From an uncultured Steroidobacter sp. (lineage in GTDB: Bacteria > Pseudomonadota > Gammaproteobacteria > Steroidobacterales > Steroidobacteraceae), in contig NZ_CALFXI010000086.1 of the NCBI RefSeq assembly GCF_937958065.1, forward strand, positions 1 through 43,320: a stretch of 43,320 nt of DNA, read 5' to 3'. Every line of letters begins with the position of its first letter. Positions within the stretch are counted from its first letter, which is position 1. This document shows, in pieces, positions 40,013 through 43,320 of the stretch. A program made the translations under genes and the position numbers. Below the pieces are notes generated by a model, which ran no database searches, was not told where the DNA came from, and saw only the letters and a program-made list of their open reading frames with translations.

Positions 40013-40462
40013 ATGCTGCGAGACCAGCTGGGCGAGCTGCTCGGTCCGGTCGTGGCCGGGCTGGGTTACGAGCTGTGGGAAATCGAGTACGCGCCGCGTG
40101 CAGGCGGCGGGCTGTTGCGGCTGTACATCGACAGCCCGGACGGCATTTCTCTGGACGATTGCGAGAAGGTGAGTCGGGCCGTCAGCGCCGTGCTGGACGA
40201 GGCCGATCCCATTCCGAACGAGTACACCCTGGAAGTGTCCTCGCCGGGGCTGGATCGGGTGCTCCGGACTCAGGCCCATTTCGCGCGCTTTGCGGGCGAG
40301 CGGGTCAAGGTGGAGATGATTCAGCAGATCAACGGTCGCAAGCGGTTTCAGGGGCGCTTGCAAAAGGTAGGCGAGAGCGAGATTACGCTCGCGACGGACG
40401 GCGGCGAGGTGAGCTTGCCGATCGAAGACATTCACCGGGCGCGGTTGATCCCGGACGTATGA
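40013..40462 (+). CDS. rimP: Ribosome maturation factor RimP
   Basis: The ATG at 40013, with CGGAGGTG about 7 bases upstream, gives 149 residues. Motifs: GYELWEIEYAPRAGGGLLRL, YIDSPDGISLDDCEKVSRAV, and the family signature YTLEVSSPGLDRVLR. The C-terminal SH3-like domain ends IEDIHRARLIPDV. RimP is needed for 30S subunit maturation. First gene of the conserved rimP-nusA-infB operon; the frame is open upstream but unsupported there. Confidence 0.96.
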   Translation: MLRDQLGELLGPVVAGLGYELWEIEYAPRAGGGLLRLYIDSPDGISLDDCEKVSRAVSAVLDEADPIPNEYTLEVSSPGLDRVLRTQAHFARFAGERVKVEMIQQINGRKRFQGRLQKVGESEITLATDGGEVSLPIEDIHRARLIPDV

Positions 40463-40509
40463 CGTATGAGCGACGGGAGTCGCGGTAAGCGTATAGCGGA
40501 GTTCGCACG

Positions 40510-42015
40510 ATGAACAAAGAGATTCTGATGGTCGTGGACGCAGTCTCGAACGAGAAGGGCGTCGACAAGGAAATCATCTTCGAGGCGCTCGAAGCCGCGC
40601 TCGCGTCCGCGACCCGTAAACGTCACGGCGAGGGCATCGACGTGCGCGTCTCCATCAATCGCAAGAGCGGCGACTACGACACGTGGCGGCGCTGGAAGGT
40701 GTTCGCGGACGACTCCACCGAGCTGGAATTCCCGGACAGCGAATTGCGCCTGGAAGACGCCAAGGACATTTCCCCGGACGCCGAAGTCGGCGGCTACGTG
40801 GAAGTGCCGATGGAGTCGGTCGCGTTCGGCCGTATTGCGGCGCAGACCGCCAAGCAGGTGATCGTGCAGAAGGTGCGCGAGGCCGAGCGGGCGCAGGTCG
40901 TCGATGAGTTCAAGAGCCGCCAGGGCACGCTGGTGTCCGGCATCGTCAAGCGCGTCGATCGCAACGGCGTGTTCGTGGACCTCGGCGGCAACGCCGAAGG
41001 CTTCATCGCGCGCGATCAGATGATTCCTCGCGAGCCGATCCGTTCGCAGGATCGCGTCAAGGCGTACCTCGCGGACGTGCGCTCCGAGCAGCGCGGCCCG
41101 CAGTTGTTTCTGACGCGCACGGCCCCAGAATTCCTGATCGAGCTGTTCAAGCTGGAAGTGCCGGAAGTCGGCCAGGGCTTGATTCAGATCCTCGGCGCGG
41201 CCCGTGATCCGGGTGTGCGCGCCAAGATTGCGGTGAAGAGCAATGACAGCCGCATCGATCCGGTCGGCGCGTGCGTCGGCATGCGCGGCTCGCGCGTGCA
41301 GGCGGTATCGAACGAGATCGCCGGCGAACGCGTCGACATCATCCCTTATGACGACAATCCGGCGCAGTTCGTGATCAACGCGATGGCGCCGGCCGAAGTG
41401 GTGTCCATCGTCGTCGACGAGGACTCGCACTCCATGGATATCGCGGTGACGGAAGAGAAGCTGTCGCAGGCCATCGGCCGCGGCGGCCAGAACATCCGTC
41501 TGGCCAGCGAGCTGACCGGCTGGGAATTGAACGTGATGACGCAGCAGGCCGCCGAAGCCAAGAGCGAAGGCGAGTCGCAGAAGCTCATCGACCTGTTCAA
41601 GCAGCAGCTGGACGTGGACGAGGACGTGGCGCAGATCCTCGTGCAGGAAGGGTTCTCCACCATCGAAGAAATCGCCTATGTGCCGGCCTCCGAGCTGGCC
41701 AACATCGAGGAATTCGACGAGGAGATCATCAAGGAGCTGCGCAATCGTGCGCGCGACGTGCTGCTGACGCAGGCGATCGCGAGCGAGGAAGAAATCGACA
41801 GTGCCGAGCCTGCAGCGGATCTGCTGGAGGTGGACGGCATGGACGACGACCTGGCGCGGAAGCTCGCCAGCAGGGGCATCGTGACGCGTGAGGATCTCGC
41901 CGAGCAGGCGATCGATGACCTGACGGAGATCGAAGGCGTGGATAACGAGCGCGCGGGCGCGCTCATCATGGCGGCGCGTAAGCACTGGTTCGACTCCGCG
42001 GGGCAACAGGCTTGA
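40510..42015 (+). CDS. nusA: Transcription elongation/termination factor NusA
   Basis: The 501-residue product has the usual proteobacterial length. An N-terminal RNA polymerase-binding domain (about 1-125; EILMVVDAVSNEKGVDKEII) is followed by the S1 domain (SGIVKRVDRNGVFVDLGGNA). KH1 and KH2 come next (VGACVGMRGSRVQAVSNEIA; EEKLSQAIGRGGQNIRLASE). Two C-terminal acidic helical repeats follow (about 365-425 and 440-500), as in gammaproteobacteria. NusA modulates pausing, termination and antitermination, and in E. coli represses its own operon. It starts 47 bases after rimP. Confidence 0.97.
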   Translation: MNKEILMVVDAVSNEKGVDKEIIFEALEAALASATRKRHGEGIDVRVSINRKSGDYDTWRRWKVFADDSTELEFPDSELRLEDAKDISPDAEVGGYVEVPMESVAFGRIAAQTAKQVIVQKVREAERAQVVDEFKSRQGTLVSGIVKRVDRNGVFVDLGGNAEGFIARDQMIPREPIRSQDRVKAYLADVRSEQRGPQLFLTRTAPEFLIELFKLEVPEVGQGLIQILGAARDPGVRAKIAVKSNDSRIDPVGACVGMRGSRVQAVSNEIAGERVDIIPYDDNPAQFVINAMAPAEVVSIVVDEDSHSMDIAVTEEKLSQAIGRGGQNIRLASELTGWELNVMTQQAAEAKSEGESQKLIDLFKQQLDVDEDVAQILVQEGFSTIEEIAYVPASELANIEEFDEEIIKELRNRARDVLLTQAIASEEEIDSAEPAADLLEVDGMDDDLARKLASRGIVTREDLAEQAIDDLTEIEGVDNERAGALIMAARKHWFDSAGQQA

Positions 42016-42052
42016 GCGGGGTCGTAATTAGTAGCGGGTCGGGAGGGCGTAT

Positions 42053-43320
42053 ATGGCGGATGTGACGGTAAGCCAGTTTGCCGAGGTACTGAAGGTACCT
42101 GTCGAGCGGCTGCTGACGCAGCTCGATGAAGCCGGGATTCAAGTCTCCGGCGCGAATGACACGATCAGCGACGACGCCAAGATGGAACTCTTGACGTTCC
42201 TGCGTCGTGCGCACGGGCGCACGCAGGAAGCGACGGCGCCGCGCAAGATCACCTTGAAGCGCAAGTCCCAGGGCGAAATCAAAGTCGCCTCGGCGCAGGG
42301 TCGTGCGCGCATGGTCAACGTCGAGGTTCGCAGCAAGAAGACGTATCTGAATCGCAGCGTGCTCGAAGAGCAGGCGCGCGCTCCGGCGGCGCCTGTGGTC
42401 GAAGATCAGGCTGCCGAGCGTGCGAGCGCAGCTGCGGCCGAAGAAGCGGCTGCACGGGCTGCGGCCCAGAAGGCGGCGGCTGCTGCCCAGGACGCCGCGG
42501 CTGCTGCAGAGCAGGCTGCGCAAGCTGCCGCAGCGGCAGCTCAGACGGCTGCGCAGACTGAAGCAGAGCGTGCAGCGCAGGCGGCCGCTGAAGCGGCGGC
42601 GGAAGTGGCGCGCCAGGAAGCGGCTCGTCTGCAGAAAGAGCAGGCCGAAGCCGAAGCGCGTGAGCTGGCCGCTCGCGAGCAGAAGAAACTCGAGGACGAA
42701 ATTCGTCGCATGGCGGACGAGGAAACTCGCCGTTCCGCCGAAGACGAAACCCGTCGTATCGCTGAAGCTGCGGCGCGTGCCGAAGCCGAGCGCAAGCAGC
42801 AGGAAGCCGCGGCTGCGGCTCCAGCGCGTGCTCCGGAACGTGGCAAGCGCGGCGGCGACGAACGTCCGCAGCGTGCCGAGCTGCACGTGTCCAGCGACGC
42901 CAGCGCTCGTTTCAAGAAAAAGAAACAGCAGGCGGCGACCACCAGGACGCGCGGTCGTGCCACGCAGATCAACGTGGGCACGCAGCATGGCTTCGAGCGC
43001 CCGGCCGCGCCGGTCAAGCGCGATGTGCAGATCGGTGAGACCATCACCGTCGGCGAGCTCGCGCAGCGCATGGCCGTGAAGGCCAACGAAGTCATCAAGG
43101 TCATGATGAACATGGGCGTGATGGCCACCATCAACCAGCCCATCGATCAGGACACCGCGGTGCTCGTCGTGGAAGAGCTGGGCCATAACCCGGTCATTCA
43201 CAAAGAGAGCGCAATCGAGGACGAGTTGCAGGCCACCGATGCCTCGCACGAGCTCGAAGCGCGGCCGCCGGTCGTCACCATCATGGGTCACGTCGACCAC
43301 GGCAAGACCTCGCTGCTCGA
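42053..43320 (+). CDS. infB: Translation initiation factor IF-2, N-terminal part (3' end outside window)
   Basis: The ATG at 42053 follows GGGAGGGCG and begins MADVTVSQFAEVLKVPVERL, the IF2_N domain. After a basic KITLKRKSQGEIKV segment comes a long Ala/Glu/Arg coiled-coil region (about residues 117-280) of low complexity. A second IF2_N-like domain follows (ITVGELAQRMAVKANEVIKV). The GTPase domain begins with PVVTIMGHVDHGKT (G1 at about 412-419) right at the window edge, so 422 codons are visible. IF-2 is the GTPase that places initiator tRNA on the 30S subunit. A large minus-strand open frame across this region is a shadow of the GC-rich codons. Confidence 0.97.
   Translation, partial: MADVTVSQFAEVLKVPVERLLTQLDEAGIQVSGANDTISDDAKMELLTFLRRAHGRTQEATAPRKITLKRKSQGEIKVASAQGRARMVNVEVRSKKTYLNRSVLEEQARAPAAPVVEDQAAERASAAAAEEAAARAAAQKAAAAAQDAAAAAEQAAQAAAAAAQTAAQTEAERAAQAAAEAAAEVARQEAARLQKEQAEAEARELAAREQKKLEDEIRRMADEETRRSAEDETRRIAEAAARAEAERKQQEAAAAAPARAPERGKRGGDERPQRAELHVSSDASARFKKKKQQAATTRTRGRATQINVGTQHGFERPAAPVKRDVQIGETITVGELAQRMAVKANEVIKVMMNMGVMATINQPIDQDTAVLVVEELGHNPVIHKESAIEDELQATDASHELEARPPVVTIMGHVDHGKTSLL

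Noticed and set aside
40432..43300. Two long minus-strand open frames (524 and 444 residues) opposite nusA and infB
   Set aside because: They are mirror frames of GC-rich, Ala/Glu-rich coding sequence, with no recognisable domains and strongly biased composition.
1..43320. CRISPR arrays and complete insertion sequences
   Set aside because: No regularly spaced repeats, transposase genes or terminal inverted repeats were seen anywhere in the window.

Overview
The window is GC-rich and gene-dense, and reads as the chromosome of a motile Gram-negative gammaproteobacterium. The evidence is a FliA/FlgM/FlgN/FliT-type flagellar system with P- and L-ring genes, a rimP-nusA-infB operon, UPF0149/YecA and AlkB homologues, and a PEP-CTERM surface protein. 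That mix, with a DUF222-HNH gene, resembles Steroidobacter/Nevskia-type lineages. The placement is inference from gene content, not a computed phylogeny.

Region 1 (1-19742) is a nearly continuous flagellar cluster: fliH (cut by the window edge), fliI, fliJ, fliD, fliS, fliT, fliK, fliL, fliA, motA, motB, flgM, flgN, flgA (reverse), flgBCDEFGHI, a one-domain flgJ, flgK, flgL, then an unrecognised 333-residue gene whose layout resembles a flagellar axial protein. Many genes overlap by ATGA. Together they encode the export ATPase complex, filament cap and chaperones, hook-length control, stator, late sigma factor with its anti-sigma factor, rod, hook, rings and hook-filament junction. Flagellin, C-ring and export-gate genes are absent. 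A CTTAA-N16-G(C/T)CG motif lies upstream of fliD and flgK, and inside flgA upstream of flgB; it may be a sigma-28-type promoter.

Region 2 (19798-27634) holds unrelated housekeeping and accessory genes: a GNAT acetyltransferase, an FG-GAP repeat protein, a small Cys-rich protein paired with a class C beta-lactamase-fold hydrolase, a DUF6496 basic protein, a short exported amphipathic-helix protein, a divergent SDR/AraC pair with a 21-bp-spaced direct repeat, a PEP-CTERM protein and a DUF1003 membrane protein.

Region 3 (27698-39549) is the accessory part. It contains an SF1 helicase converging on a protein that joins a HEPN RNase-like domain (Rx4H motif) to an HsdR-like SF2 module lacking the Walker A lysine. 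Next come a DUF222-HNH endonuclease gene with fragments copied nearby, an AlkB homologue, a YecA/SEC-C protein, and about 1.3 kb of gene debris. It ends with a three-gene operon: a PP2C phosphatase, a Ser/Thr kinase with an FHA-like tail, and a Ser/Thr kinase ending in a cold-shock domain. The HEPN/pseudo-helicase gene and the PP2C-kinase-kinase operon are the best candidates for undescribed, possibly defensive, systems.

Region 4 (39550-43320) is the start of the rimP-nusA-infB operon. Its leader carries a promoter-like sequence and two intrinsic terminators, and infB runs off the window just after its G1 GTPase motif.
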